A DNA stretch of 64,000 nucleotides from Smittia aterrima. Its lineage: Eukaryota; Arthropoda; Insecta; Diptera; Chironomidae. The notes under the pieces were generated by a model. That model was not told where the DNA came from. It did no database searches and was given only the letters and a program-made list of their open reading frames with translations. Both the position numbers and the translations under genes were made by a program. Below are positions 33,379 through 45,640 of this stretch, in pieces. Where the stretch lies: assembly GCA_033063855.1 (NCBI GenBank), contig CP093831.1, positions 7,936,001 to 8,000,000 of the forward strand. Reading direction: 5' to 3'. Every line of letters starts with the position of its first letter. Positions within the stretch are counted from its first letter, which is position 1.

Positions 33379-34058
33379 ATGATCGTCTTTAAAGTTCTTC
33401 CGTTGTTCATTTTACTCGCAGCAAGTTATTGCGGCAAGCAAGGCAGCAAGGAATTCATGAACATTTATATCAAGGGTGCGCGATGCAACTTTTCGGAAAA
33501 ACATCTTTACAATTTGACATGTTTCGGAAAATCATTCAACCGATCGTTCTCAGGATATAACGTATTCGGAACCCTCAAAACACCTTTGCGTAAAATATTT
33601 GTAAGTATCTGAATAAAATTTTTGAAAACTGATAGATCTAACTTTTTATCATGTCAATTGAAAGATTAATATTAATATTCACTACAAATACGGATTGATT
33701 TATCGAGATGTTTTTCACACACCAAAATTCGAAGTATGCAAACTTTTGGACGCAAACGACTTTAGCAACCAATTTATTACTGTGGCACTTAATTTTCTTA
33801 ACGACACTTCTCCAGGCTTTGTACACAAATGTCCTTACTACGTAAGTTTGAGTGATTTGTGAGTCTAAAAGATTTAAAAATATTTTTTAGTTCGTCAACA
33901 TAACAAATGCAAAACCTAACACAAAAGCTTTGACTTCGATCTTTCCTACCGGCGATTACAAGTATATTATTCACCTATACGATGGAGACGATCAGTTTAT
34001 TGCCACAGTCATTGTAATTTTTTCTATTTCATCATCTGAGCGAAATAGTTTTGGATAA
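33379..34058 (+). CDS. DUF1091-like secreted protein 4
   Basis: Exons 33379-33600, 33665-33841, 33891-34058; 188 residues, the same exon lengths as protein 2 and only a few substitutions (for example SGYNVFG for SGFNVFG, YGLIYRDVF for YGTIYRDVL). Signal peptide, the four conserved Cys and FPTGDYKY are intact. It is the product of the 1.9 kb segmental duplication that also copied the following gene. Confidence 0.82.
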
Positions 34059-34184
34059 ATTTATTTCACTGTTGAATTAGTATAATAATTTACCAGAAGG
34101 CTTCCGGCGGAACATGAAATTGTTTTGAGATAATACAAAATTATTATCGAAATATTGCCTTCACTGTTGTTTTCAACTTTCATT

Positions 34185-34877
34185 ATGATGATCGTTTTCA
34201 AAGTTTTTCCTCTCTTCATATTATGTGCAGTAATTTATTGCGCCAAGCAAGGCTCAAAACAAGTGACCAAGGACTTCATGAATTTATACTTCAGAGGTGT
34301 GCGATGCAACTTTTCAGAGAAATACATTCATCAAAACCATTCCTGTTTCGCAAAATCTTACAATCGGTCGTTCTCAGGATTTAACGTAATCTTAAACTCC
34401 AAACGCCCCATGCATAACATCTTCGTAAGTATTGCTCCAAAAAAATCTTGAGAGGTTTTTTTTATCAATTGTCAGGTTAACTTTGAGCTTTTCTTCAAAT
34501 ACGGAACGATTTATCGCGATGTTATTCGCTCTCCAAAATTTGATTTATGCAAACTTGTGGACGAAAATGACTTTAGCAATAGATTAATTGCTGTAACACT
34601 TACGTATTTCAACGACACAGCTCCAGGCGCTTTACACAAGTGTCCTTATTACGTAATTTAATGTAAATTTGTTCCAGATAATATGAATTAATGCAAAAAT
34701 GTTTTTCAGGGCCTCAACATAAGAAATGCTAAAGCGAACACGAAAGCATTGACTTCGATCTTTCCTACAGGTGAATACAATATCGTTATTCGCATATATG
34801 ATGGAGAATATCCGTTGATTGGTACGATAATCACATATTTTTCTGTGACTTCGTCCGAGCGAAATTCATTTGGATAA
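34185..34877 (+). CDS. DUF1091-like secreted protein 5
   Basis: Exons 34185-34424, 34476-34652, 34710-34877; 194 residues from the first ATG, or 193 from the ATG immediately after it. The signal segment MMIVFKVFPLFILCAVIYC is followed by a longer insertion (AKQGSKQVTK). Cys framework VRCNFSEK, HSCFAKS, LCKLVD, HKCPYY is intact; the late motif is FPTGEYN. Its duplicate at 32285 is a pseudogene, so only this copy of the second gene in the duplicated block is functional. Confidence 0.82.
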
Positions 34878-35250
34878 TCATGATTGAACATTCGATTCAT
34901 GGACAAGGAAATTCCTAAAAAATATAATTCACAAATTTTGACTTCTGGAGCAACGACAGTTTAATCTAATTCTTTTTCAAAAAAATCTTTGGTGATGTTT
35001 GGGGGAATTCAAATATTTTTGTAACTATAAAATAACTGTGTAGGTGTCTGTTTAAAATAAAATCAAAACTCGTGCAAGCTAAAGAAATTTTAATTTTTAT
35101 TTTGTTTATATATTTCGCTTATTATTAAAATCTGTCATTTTCAGAGCTTTCGCAATCAAAGGCGACAAAAACTCTTGACTTTTGTGTGAATCTAAACTTT
35201 GAAATTGAAATTTTTAATTAAACTTTTTTAAAATTGAATTTTTATTCAAG
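34878..35250. other. Spacer between DUF1091-like cluster and inverted-repeat element
   Basis: AT-rich; no gene or repeat seen. Confidence 0.5.
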
Positions 35251-35257
35251 AACATTG

Positions 35258-35939
35258 CATAGATAACAACATAACTAGATGCGACACTTCGCCAATAACG
35301 GTTTGAGAGAGGTTGCATTGTTGTTGTTTTTCGCTCTGTTTGATTCCGTTTCGGAATGGGCCGAAATGTATGATTCCGGATTGGAATCATACATTTTGCT
35401 CCATTCCGGATTGGAATCGAGCAGATTTTTTTCGTTCGTTTTGGGTTGTTGTTGTTGTTTGAGAGAGGTTGGAGGAAATTCAACAGAAACTCAGCTGTTT
35501 TTCCTAAAACCATTGAAATTTTATACAAAATGAAAGTTTTACTAGTTCGCCTAGCCTTTTGAGAATTTTTTTGAAAGAAGTCAATAAATGAACCATGTAA
35601 AAAAAATTAAGAAACCTGTTGCAATGGGGAAGTTTTGGAATCGACCTAAAATCAAAAAGCTATCACTTATTTAACAACAGACAGATTAAAGCTGACAGCA
35701 AGGGAAATATCTCAACGCGTTAATAACAAAGAGCAATAATTCTATTAAAAACTAATTTTATTAACATCAACGAAAAAAAACTCTGCTTGATTCCAATCCG
35801 GAATGGAGCAAAATGTATGATTCCAAACTGGAATCATACATTTCGGTCCATTCCGAACCGGAATCAAACAAAGTGAAAAACAACAACAATGCAACCTCTC
35901 TGAACTTGAGTGTCGCATCTAGTTATGTTGTTATCTATG
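35258..35939. mobile_element. Non-autonomous inverted-repeat DNA transposon (MITE/foldback type)
   Basis: A 682-base element begins CATAGATAACAACATAAC and ends with its reverse complement. The terminal inverted repeats are about 170-185 bases long (35258 to about 35440, and about 35775 to 35939), mostly identical, with one small gap. Direct repeats AACATTG flank both ends (35251-35257 and 35940-35946); counting an adjoining G the duplication could be eight bases, which would fit a hAT-related element. The repeats hold nested palindromes such as ATGTATGATTCC / GGAATCATACAT. The centre has no transposase. Confidence 0.85.
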
Positions 35940-35946
35940 AACATTG

Positions 35947-38900
35947 TTTAGAATATGACAAGTACAATGACAAGAAATTTCATACTTCAAATGCATTTTC
36001 TCTTTCCTTGAAATATCATTCGTAATTTAATCTATTTTAAACATTTAATTTTTCTGTGGAAAATTATTTTGAGTTGATTCACTTTTCCAATCTCTCGTTT
36101 TCGTTTGCTTCCGAATGCTTCAGTGAAAGCTTTTTTAAATTATGAATGAAATCAAAACTCGCAGAGAAACGAAAATATTTTTATTTCTCAACGACTTTCA
36201 GATTCAACGACAGCGAGATTCTCCCACAAGTTCATTCAAAGAAAGAATTTCATTCAAAAAGCGTATGATTGAATGAAACAACATGAATGAAAAGAAATAT
36301 TTGTTGATTAATATTTGTTGCGGGGAAACATCACAGCAGTTGTGATATTCTTTGTTTGAGAGATTCACGAGGGAGATGACTGCACATTTGAATCAGATCC
36401 AAGAGATGTTTGATTTAAGTTCGTAAATTAAAAAATCTTTTTCCAAGCAAGCGCTTCGCAAATCGCACCTTAATTTAATTTCCTTCCACTGTGCTTCAGT
36501 AAGTTCGCGAATGAAATCGGAATTTGCAGTTTCTGCTCGATTAAACTTATCGTTTAAACGTAGAAGAATTTTTCATCTCGCTCCTTATCATTGCATCGCG
36601 AATGCTGAACCAGTTTCCTGAATAGTTGAAATCTTGGAAGGAATTGCATAAAGCTTGAGAATGATTCCGACTTCATGCTTCGAATGCAAAGTTCTGCGAA
36701 CTTTTTGTGGGTCAGATCAATTGAAATGAAGCAGTGAGATTGTTTTTGAATCTGCAACAATTTCCTTAGAGCAGCTTATGGCTTAAAGGTTTTACGATGT
36801 GGTAACTTTCCTCTCCTGCTGGGATTTATTTTGCTTGGAACGTCCTTCAAAAGCAAAAGTCGCAATGAATTGCGTGGAAGCTTGAGCGATGAAGACGTGT
36901 CCTTGTCCTTGCTTAGAATCAGCCTTTCCATGAATTAATTCATGAGTGCTACTAAAAATATTTTTTAGAAATGTTCGGTTGTTGACATTAATTATGAATA
37001 ATTTTTAATGATCCAAAATATACGAAATAAATTATTTCAAAGCGATAAAAGTTTCGTAGAAATTCGCTTGAATTATTCAACAGTCATCAGCATTGTTTAA
37101 ATGTAATTGAAGAGAAACTGCTGAAGCGTAAGTTTCAAAATAGAAACAAGAGATTTGCAGTGGATATTCAAAAGTATTCAAAGCTCTTGAATTCAACTTT
37201 CGACCTTGTGATGATGATAAATAGAAAACTTTTTATGTGAATACTGATTCGGAGCAGCTGAGCTCTAATGAAAAAGTTCATTTGCTTCGGAAGGATCTCA
37301 TAAATCGTTATTTACGTCACTCTTTCTTTCATGGCCAACAAATAAAAAGTGAAGTGAAATTTTTCTGCTTAGGGTTTGTTTCCAAATGAAGTTCTAGGTA
37401 TTTTAAAACTTCAATTTCAGTGAGTTCTCTAGTCTCTTAAAGTTATTGACGAAGGGTTCCCCATGCGAAACGTTCATGTCTTCTCGTTGTCATTGCCAGG
37501 AAGGCAAGCACTGAAGCTCAACGCTTTGTCGACTGTTTTCTGTGAAATAAAAAGAAAACTGCTTTTATTGATATGAAAAGCTTGAAAAGCTTTTTTTGTA
37601 TTCGATAGAGTAAAGAAATTCTTTTGAATCAATTTCTATCAATCGTTGACTTTTTGCTTCCTAGAAAGTCTTTGACGAGATAGTTAAGCGAACGAAACGA
37701 AAGTTTCTTGCTGCCGAATAGAAACGAAAGGTGACATCTTCTTCATCCTTTGTCTGCTCTTGAAAAATTCTCAGAATCTCTTAGGATATTGCGCGAGCTT
37801 ATAGATAATTTGATTTGACGAAATTGGTTTGTCTTGATATTTTCTGCGGAATACTCCAATCGCATTACTGACGTGTCGATGTAAAAATCCTGCCACCTCG
37901 TGGTTCATTGTTCCCTTGTGGCCTACTCAAATCTTGTTTCGCTATTTCTTTCCTTTAAGGTTACTCAACAATTCAAAGCTCGTTTGTGCGTGCTGTCTTG
38001 TCGCCAAAATGCAATGCTGTCTGGAGCTCTGGTTAAAAAATAGAAAAAAAAGGATATTTGTGCTTCAGCTCGACTGCGTGACACGTCAATGAAGATTCTG
38101 TCTTCGATCCCTTTCGAGTGTCTTGTTTTTAACAAAATAATTGGAAACTCCTTGTTCGCAGTCTTCTTGAAATTCAAGAACTTCCAACGCCCTGACCTTT
38201 TTTTTGATAATAAATGCCTCGAGTTGATGAAGGACACTTTCCATTTCCGAGAAATTTCATTTTCTTCAACAACCTAAAATTTTTCAAAAGAAATTATTTT
38301 TTAAATTAAAATAAAAGAAGATGGACTGAGCATTCCTATGTCTGATAAAAAGATTTTCCGTCTGAATCTAAACAAAAATAAAAATTCGAAAAGATCGAGA
38401 ATCAAAAACATTGCAAATACTACGGACACGTGTCAATCAACGCTGAGATGGATTATTCCATCCAATAAATAATAATTGCTTATGTCAAACAAGGAAGGGA
38501 ATATAGGAAAATTCCGTGCAAAGTTCCAGAAACAGGATATTGCGACTTTCCTAAAACAACTCACAACAAAGTTGGGCCAAAGACTACGCAGATGAGTTTC
38601 TGATGGCAAAAGACGGTGAACTTTTTTTTAAATCAAACGTTTATGCATAAATTATCGGCTCAATTGATCATCCGAAAATTTTTGCAAATTAAAATAAATC
38701 GTTTTAATTGTCTTGTTATTGTCAGAATTAATTTTGACCTTTTCGACTTTATTTATCAGTAATGAGCCTATAACTTTCTCTTGAGAATACTTGTGAACTA
38801 ATTAAAAGAGATTTGGCTCTAAATTTGATAAACAAGAACCAATTTCTTGTTTCCTTGAACATCACATTAAGCAATCGACGGTAAACTCAAGATGTTTTGA

Positions 38901-41900
38901 ATTAAATTACGAGCTGTCGGTTTTGATCAAATTAATTGTTTTGTTTATGAACAATTTTGTAAGCGAAGAACTTTATTTCAAGGACGAATTCTTATTTGCA
39001 ATTAAAATCGAAGTGAGTGGTGAGAAGACGATAAACTATTTCGAGTCCCTTTAATCGACATTGGAATCTCGATGTTGAGTCGTGCACTTAAGTTGTTCCG
39101 TTGAGGAGAAATGAACAATGCACTTGTGGCTGACGGCAATCATTCTGCTTTGCATTTAAACTTTGAATGTTTCTGTTGTTCACTTTATCGGAAAGTACAG
39201 AATAAAGAATCGAATATCAGTTAGAACGTGAGTGGCGAGTATCTAGGTCAATTCAACATTGCGAAATGGAAAAGGAGTGGGGTTGAGTTGCAGAAGCGCA
39301 TTAAGCAAGTTCCTAAACATCTTAAACTCAATTTATGTCAAGTCGTGTTGTATAGAATAAAATATTTACAACGTCTGCTTTAAATTAAGCTTTAAGACGA
39401 CTTAAAATTGTTTAAAGAGCAACGTAATTGGAAATGAATGTCCTGTAATCTTATTAAGAGATCGCGCTTATGAAGGTCGCATCAGAACGAACGAACGATA
39501 AGGAACACTTCTCTTAAATAATGTTAGCTTCATTTAATGAATTCCATTTACTTCCAAGAAGAGTCCTTCATCGGAAGTATCAAAAAATTACGACGAAAAG
39601 ACTTTCCTTTGATATCTTCCTTTAAAAAATATTTCGAAATCTCGAAAGCTCGCTGAATTTCAATCCCATGAAGCGTAGTCTCGCCTCTTAAAGTGCTCCC
39701 AATAGAGAGTAAATCGAGCTTCTTTTTTTGCCTTGAACGCGTCGTCAGCTCGTTCGTCATTTGTGTGCTTTACTCTTATGTCTCTTTTAAAGAGTATCAA
39801 CTCGATAAATGAAGGGAAATGGATTTGATTCAATAAATCTGATGCGATTTTTATAGCCGAAGCACAAAGCGTGTGCTGATGTGGTCGGAGGAGGACGACG
39901 AAGCTCAACACAGAATCCAAAGCACATCATAACCGATTGCGAGGGGAGAAGGAAATGTGCAATGACAAATGAAAATTCGCAGCTTCAAGAGAAGAATTTC
40001 TCCTTCACAAGATGCGCTTCGGAAACTTTTAGTGCTTCATCTTAACAGCTTCTTTGACATGCTCTTAAATCTTTTGGTTCAGTTTAACAAGAGCGGACGA
40101 CACAAATGAAACTCGAAACTGAGTTTCTCTAAAAAGCAAATCAATCCTCTCAGCGACTAATATCCACGTCGCTTGTTCACATCAATCGAAATGATGTCTT
40201 TGTGCAAGAAATCAAGGGAAAACGAAAAAGTGCTAAACAACTTGATGAAATCACCGATTTTCCACTGAAATGTTGAGCTTCTTAAAGAATCTTTCTTCGA
40301 TGTGAAATTCCGTCTCGTCTCGGGTCAACGAACATCAAATCGGTTTCTGACTTCTTACAAAATTGAATTAAACTTCCGCTGGGGAACTTAAATCACCAAC
40401 TGTCATTTGAGAGCAAAACGATGTTTCGAAAGTCGAGCAAATCAAAAACTTTTCATTAAAAGTAGATTTCTTCATCTCGCCGCTTCGTTTTTGTTGGTGC
40501 AACAGAACATGTTTCATTACGCTCGTAAAATATATTATTCTGACTCTGAGGAAGGAGCGTAACGACTAAGTGAAATTGCTTGTTACGGTGAAGAGAAAAG
40601 CGTTCTGTTAAGTGAATAATGACGCTTGTAACCCAATTCAACGATATCTGTTACTCATGTAAATGACTTGTTTATGCAGAATCGCTCGGAACGACATTCA
40701 TCGCTATCAGAACAATTGAAAATACAACGCTAAAAGTTAAAGTTCGAGATTAGAAAATTTATGAGGGCTAGTCGAAGAGAAAAACAAAATTTTCTACTCC
40801 AGTTTGACAAGAAATATTTTCAACTTCTTGGTAACTCATTTTGTGAGCGATCCCTAAAAGGAAATGGTTCAAAATCCCAAAGACTAAGAAGAATTCATAA
40901 ACTTTGACTAGGTCAACATTTCAACGATCCTAAAGTCCACTCAAACAATTAGCACAAGCAGAATGACAACGGGTTCGGAATTAATTACATCACCATCTCT
41001 CCTTTTATTACGAAACTCTCAGCGAATTTTCCGCTGTTTGAAACGGAATTGGATGGAATGTAATTAAATGAGATTCATTATTGCCGCAGAAAATATTTGC
41101 TTTCAGTTTGAAATGGCAGTGACATAATCATTTTAATTAAATGAGAATGCTGACTGACGGACGATCCAAAAATGGAAATTCAGCGCTGCTTGCACAAAAC
41201 ATTTCTCGAGCATTTCTGATAAAGAAATCCCCCGCACATCACGACAGAGGCTTTGCTATTAATCAAGAGAACGCAAACCAATCTCAACAAGAGAACAAAT
41301 AAACTGACAAGTCCTTAACAAGGTAAAGAATCTGCATTGTCTCCACTAATGCCAAGCGCATGTTAAATTGAAATGTTTGAATTATTCTTTTCTGTCTTCT
41401 GTCTGTCTTGCTTTACAACTTCCTCACGGTCTCTCAACGGAAAGATTGTCATCGCGTCACTGCGACTGTCGCTCCATTGAATGAAGCAACAAGTTTGCTT
41501 TGCACGTCGTGTAAGAACCAGAATTGCAGACAATTCATGCTCAGACATTCGAACGAATCATTGCAACGAAAGAGAGAAATCATTAATTATGAATTATTGC
41601 TCCCCACACGAGACGTCGTTAGTCCATAATCATCTTCTCATTTACCCCGACACATCGTTAAAAGTTCACTTGCCATGAGCTCTTCGACATCATTGAGAAA
41701 GAAGCAACTCGAAGTTTATAAGAAAATCATTTGTTCGGAAAATTGTGAAGACTTCGAGAAAATTCATTAAAAAATTGCTCAACGATGCTTTCATTTTGTG
41801 TACTTAAGAGCAGTTTCTGCATTACAACTTAATTTTTGTGATTCATTGCAGTCGCTTCTGAATAGTTTATCGTCGACAATTTATCTCCGCAGTTAGCCTC

Positions 41901-42340
41901 GTTTACCTGAATTGTCCACAATTTCCTATCGAAATCGAAAGCAACAGTTCATTTTTATTTGAGTTGTTGACTGAAAAAGAAATCATAGAACTAACTTCCA
42001 ATCATTGAGTTTTCGCTAAACGAAGCCTCGTGATTTATTTTTTGTCTAGAACCAACACAAAGGGAACTCGCAGCGAGTTCATTAAATTTGATCAATTGCT
42101 TTAAATGTTAAACAAACGACTTTTCGCAGAAATAAATAAATTGCTTCTGAACTTTCATTGAGAGTTGAGCTAAACGGTAAAGACTTTACAAGAAAATGGA
42201 AGAGAAGGTTGAGTTGTTTTGAAGCAGAAACTTTAGCTCCTTCAGGTTTCCTCGCATTTTCTATTAAGAGTCCCTAACGAACTGGAAAATTTAAGCGTTA
42301 TCAAACATATTTCTACTTCTCTTGTTATTCTCTCATTTAG
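35947..42340. other. Gene-free 6.4 kb stretch
   Basis: No exon pair, RNA gene or clear repeat supported on either strand. Open frames such as 37965-38237 (minus) and 39660-39920 (minus) are short, without family features, splice support or compositional bias. Confidence 0.5.
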
Positions 42341-42343
42341 AAT

Positions 42344-42435
42344 ATTGTATCTGAGTCATCCGACAAGTCGTTGTTTTTTTGTGATTCTGTTGTTCATCCC
42401 ATCTCTTTCACTCTCTAAAAAATTTTAGTATAAAA
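42344..42435 (+). promoter_or_regulatory. Conserved promoter module of secreted-family gene 1
   Basis: ATTGTATCTGAGTCATC at 42344 and the TATA box TATAAAA at 42429-42435, 59 bases before the ATG. The same two blocks recur before the three paralogues with nearly the same spacing. TGAGTCA is an AP-1-like site. Confidence 0.65.
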
Positions 42436-42487
42436 CAGGAAAACTTTCGATAAAATTGACACGTTTTTAAAAGTGAAGAGAAACGAG

Positions 42488-43439
42488 ATGAAAGTGATAA
42501 GTGTTGGAATAATTTTTTGTTCGTTGATTGCGGTAAGTTGTTCTAAGCTGAGTGGAAAGTTTTTCTTAATTATTCCAATTGAAGGTGGCAATATGCCAGC
42601 TCACGTTCTCACCAGCTAAAATCAGCAGCCGCAAGACGTTTGTAGAGGCGCATTTGAAAAATCTTTTATTGCTTGATAGCACGTTTTTCAATTTCTATTC
42701 ATTGGTCAATCAAACAGCGTTTTCACTATTTAGCCCTCTCCGCAATGCAAGAAAATATTTAAACGATGCATTCAAGAACAGCGGTTCGACCTCAACAAAC
42801 TTCACTAACTTGCGCACTAACACAATCATGTCATTGGACAGGATGATGAACGATGCCGGTGCTCGATCGAACGAAGCAATCGGAAATGATGGCTACGGAG
42901 GTTTCTCTAAACCAGCAAATCAAATTCATGAACTTTACAATAATATTATGACAATGCTAATAACAAATACAGCATGGGGTGTTCCAATGAGCTCACAACC
43001 GATGATGTCGGATGAATGCGCTGATCGAATGTATAAATCTGGACAAGCTTTGTACGAAATCCGAGTCAATAAATCAATCAGCGACGCAACGAAGGCTACT
43101 ACGCAAGTAACCAAGATCAAGGATGAAATGCAAGATTTGTTCTATGCCGCGAAGAAAGTTGTTGATGATCTCACAGTTAAGATCAACTCCTGCGCTAAAA
43201 ACGAAGCTTGCTTTGAGAAAATTGTAAGGAATTGAATAATTTTCTAACTTGATCCTGAACTTTCTTTATTATAGGCAAAGGATTATCAAAGCGGCGCCAA
43301 CATAAACGGACCTGTGTCGAATGTTTATATGAATTTTACGACGAAAGTGATGACCATCGCTCAGGTTTATCCGTCTTCTTACATCGACCCTCTTAATTCA
43401 ACTGTAATCTGGAATCATTTCAGCAAAGTTGTTTGCTGA
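42488..43439 (+). CDS. Unrecognised secreted helical protein, paralogue 1
   Basis: Exons 42488-42532, 42585-43223, 43275-43439, all phase 0; 282 residues. The signal peptide MKVISVGIIFCSLIAVAICQ is split by the first intron. The mature protein is mostly helical, with three N-glycosylation motifs (NQTAF, NFTNL, NKSIS), the conserved core SDECADRMYKSGQALYEIRV, and four cysteines: one in the core, two in SCAKNEACF and one as the last residue (KVVC), suggesting two disulphides. I do not recognise the family; length and layout recall abundant insect secretory proteins, but that is only an impression. AATAAA overlaps the stop (TGAATAAATAAA), so the 3' UTR may be very short. Confidence 0.82.
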
Positions 43440-43978
43440 ATAAATAAACTTGAAAAATAAATTTTCTTAGAAAAGCTTTCCAGAAACAATCTATTTGAGA
43501 ACTTCAAGTGTTTTAACTATTGCGTATTAGCTCTTATTTCGTTCCACTAGCAAGTGTGAAATTAAAAATTTGAAGTTATTTGGTATCTCGTATTGAAACT
43601 TTCAATTCACTACACGTGAATACATAGCAAGCTAGACAAGCTACGATACTTCATATCGATAATATCAATTGCTCGCTCCAGAAACCTGATAATCGTTTTT
43701 GTCACTACCCGTACTCTTCGTTTAACGAATGATATTCAAAGTGATTTCGGCAAAAACTGGAATTTTTGAAATAAATTTTGGATTGGTTCTTGGTCTTTCC
43801 TTTCATGTCGATTGTTCTGAACTGTATTATAGCCGCAATCTGTGACTCAAAAGTGACATCGACAAAAAGTGACTTAATTAAGAATTAGAAAAGTTTCTGG
43901 AAAAATGAAACTTGTTTTTAGGGAATTTTAAGGAATTGAAAAGTTTTCTAACTTGATTCTGAACTTTCTTTTTGGCAG

Positions 43979-44137
43979 GCCAAGGATTATCAAGCTGGCG
44001 CAATTATAGGTGAACCTGTAGCGACTGCTAGCATGCATTTCATGTTTAACTGGATGACAATCGCACATTTTTATCCGAATTCCTTCATTGACCCCTTTAA
44101 TTCAATTTGGAACCATTTGAATACAGTTGTTTGTTGA
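43979..44137 (+). pseudogene. Orphan third exon, relic of a fifth family member
   Basis: An intact acceptor (TTTTTGGCAG) is followed by 53 codons ending in TGA (AKDYQAGAIIGEP to TVVC) that match the third exons of the four paralogues, with a two-codon deletion. The sequence just before it (GGGAATTTTAAGGAATTGAA) resembles the end of exon 2 and its donor, but the donor GT is lost. Its own 3' flank also matches the family flank (AAAACAATCTATTTCAAG). Exons 1 and 2 are gone. It is in phase to serve as an alternative last exon for paralogue 1. Confidence 0.7.
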
Positions 44138-44555
44138 ATAATTAACAACTAAACTTGAAAACTAAATTGTCCTAGAAAAGTTCTTCAAAAACAATCTATT
44201 TCAAGGCTTCATGTGTTTTAAGCATTGCGTATTGTTTGTTATCACTTTCGACAAACAAGTGTGAAGATAAAAAACTTTAAAGTTGTTTGGTCTTTTAATT
44301 AACTAGAGAACATTCTCATAATCGGATTATGATAATCCTTCATCTGAAAATTATTTTCGGAAATATGCGAACTATCAAGTAGGATATTTGCCGTCTCTTC
44401 TTATTATGTAATTTGACATCCTCTTTTTCTTATTCAAGTTTAAATTTCCTTATACAAGTTTTATATTAAAAGTCCCTAGCAAACTGCGATCTTCAAAATG
44501 TTATTAAAGTTTAATAATTAAACATATTTCAACTTCTATTTCCTTGATCCAAATT

Positions 44556-44637
44556 ATTGTATCTGGGTCATCTCGCGAGTCGTTGTTATTTCGCGTTTCT
44601 CTTTTCTTTTACTCACTCTAAAAATTTTAGTATAAAC
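44556..44637 (+). promoter_or_regulatory. Conserved promoter module of secreted-family gene 2
   Basis: ATTGTATCTGGGTCATC at 44556 and TATAAAC at 44631-44637, 58 bases before the ATG. The AP-1-like site and the TATA box each differ by one base from paralogue 1. Confidence 0.55.
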
Positions 44638-44688
44638 AAGGGAACTTTAGATAAAATTGATACATTTTCAAAAGTGAAGAGAAACGAG

Positions 44689-45640
44689 ATGAAAGTGATA
44701 AGTGTTGGAATAATTTTCTGCTCGTTGATTGCGGTAAGGTGATCTAAGCTGAGTGGAATTTTTTTTTTAATATCTCAATTTGAAGGGTGCTATATGCCAG
44801 TTAGCGTTCACATCAGTAACACTCAGTAGCCGCAAAACGTTTGTTGATGGGCACTTGAAGAATCTTTCATTGCTTGATAAAAATTTTCTCAAGTTTTTTA
44901 CGTTTGTCAATCAAACAGCGTTTTCAGTATTTAACCCTCTACTCAATGCAAGGAATTCTTTGAATGAAGCATTTAAGAGCAGCGGTTCGACATCTAAAAA
45001 CTTCACTAATATGCGTCATCCCACAATCATGTCGTTGGACGTAATGTTGAACGATGCCCGAAATCAACCCTGTGAAATAATCGCTAATGAAGTCTACGGA
45101 GCTTTCTCGGGACCAACAAGCTATATTCATGAGCTTTACGCGAATATTATGAGAACTTTAGTTTCATATACAGCAATGGGTGTTCCAATGAGCTCACAAC
45201 CAATGATGTCGGATGACTGTGCTGATCGAATGTATAAATCTGGTCAAGCTTTGTACGAAATTCATGTCAATAAATCAATCAGCGACGCAGCGAACGCAAC
45301 TGCGCAAGTATCAAAGCTTAAAGATGAAATGCCAGTTTTAGTCTATGCCGCAAAGAAAGCTGTTGACGATCTTACAGTTAGGATCAAATCCTGCGCTAAA
45401 AATGAAGCTTGCTTTGAGCAAATTGTAAGGAATTGAATAATTTTCTTACTTGTTATTGAACTTTCTTTATTTCAGGCGAAGGATTATAAAGATGGTGGCA
45501 AAATAAACGAACCTTTAATGACTGCTTGCACGCATTTCATGACGAAAGGGATGACGATCACCCAAGTCTATCCGTCTACTTACATCGACCCTCTAAACTC
45601 AACTGAAATCTGGAATTACTTGAACACAGTTGTTTGCTAA
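44689..45640 (+). CDS. Unrecognised secreted helical protein, paralogue 2
   Basis: Exons 44689-44733, 44786-45424, 45476-45640; 282 residues, exon lengths identical to paralogue 1 (45, 639, 165). The signal peptide reads MKVISVGIIFCSLIAGAICQ, with Gly instead of Val at the exon junction. The core SDDCADRMYKSGQALYEIHV, SCAKNEACF and the final Cys are kept. It has a unique extra Cys in the variable middle (NQPCEIIANE). The variable block at about residues 100-135 is where the four paralogues differ most. Confidence 0.82.

Noticed and set aside
35258..35939. The inverted repeat as a protein-coding region (open frames 35279-35533 and 35813-36025)
   Set aside because: The frames are the two arms of the same inverted repeat read in the plus strand and contain no protein family features.
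37965..38237. Minus-strand open frame of 90 codons
   Set aside because: Basic, low-information composition, no splice partner, no known motif; expected by chance in 6 kb of non-coding DNA.
36000..42300. Possible additional tRNA or small RNA genes in the large gaps
   Set aside because: I looked for B-box-like GGTTCGAATCC and paired acceptor stems and found only the tRNA at 54336; a covariance-model scan would be needed for other RNAs.
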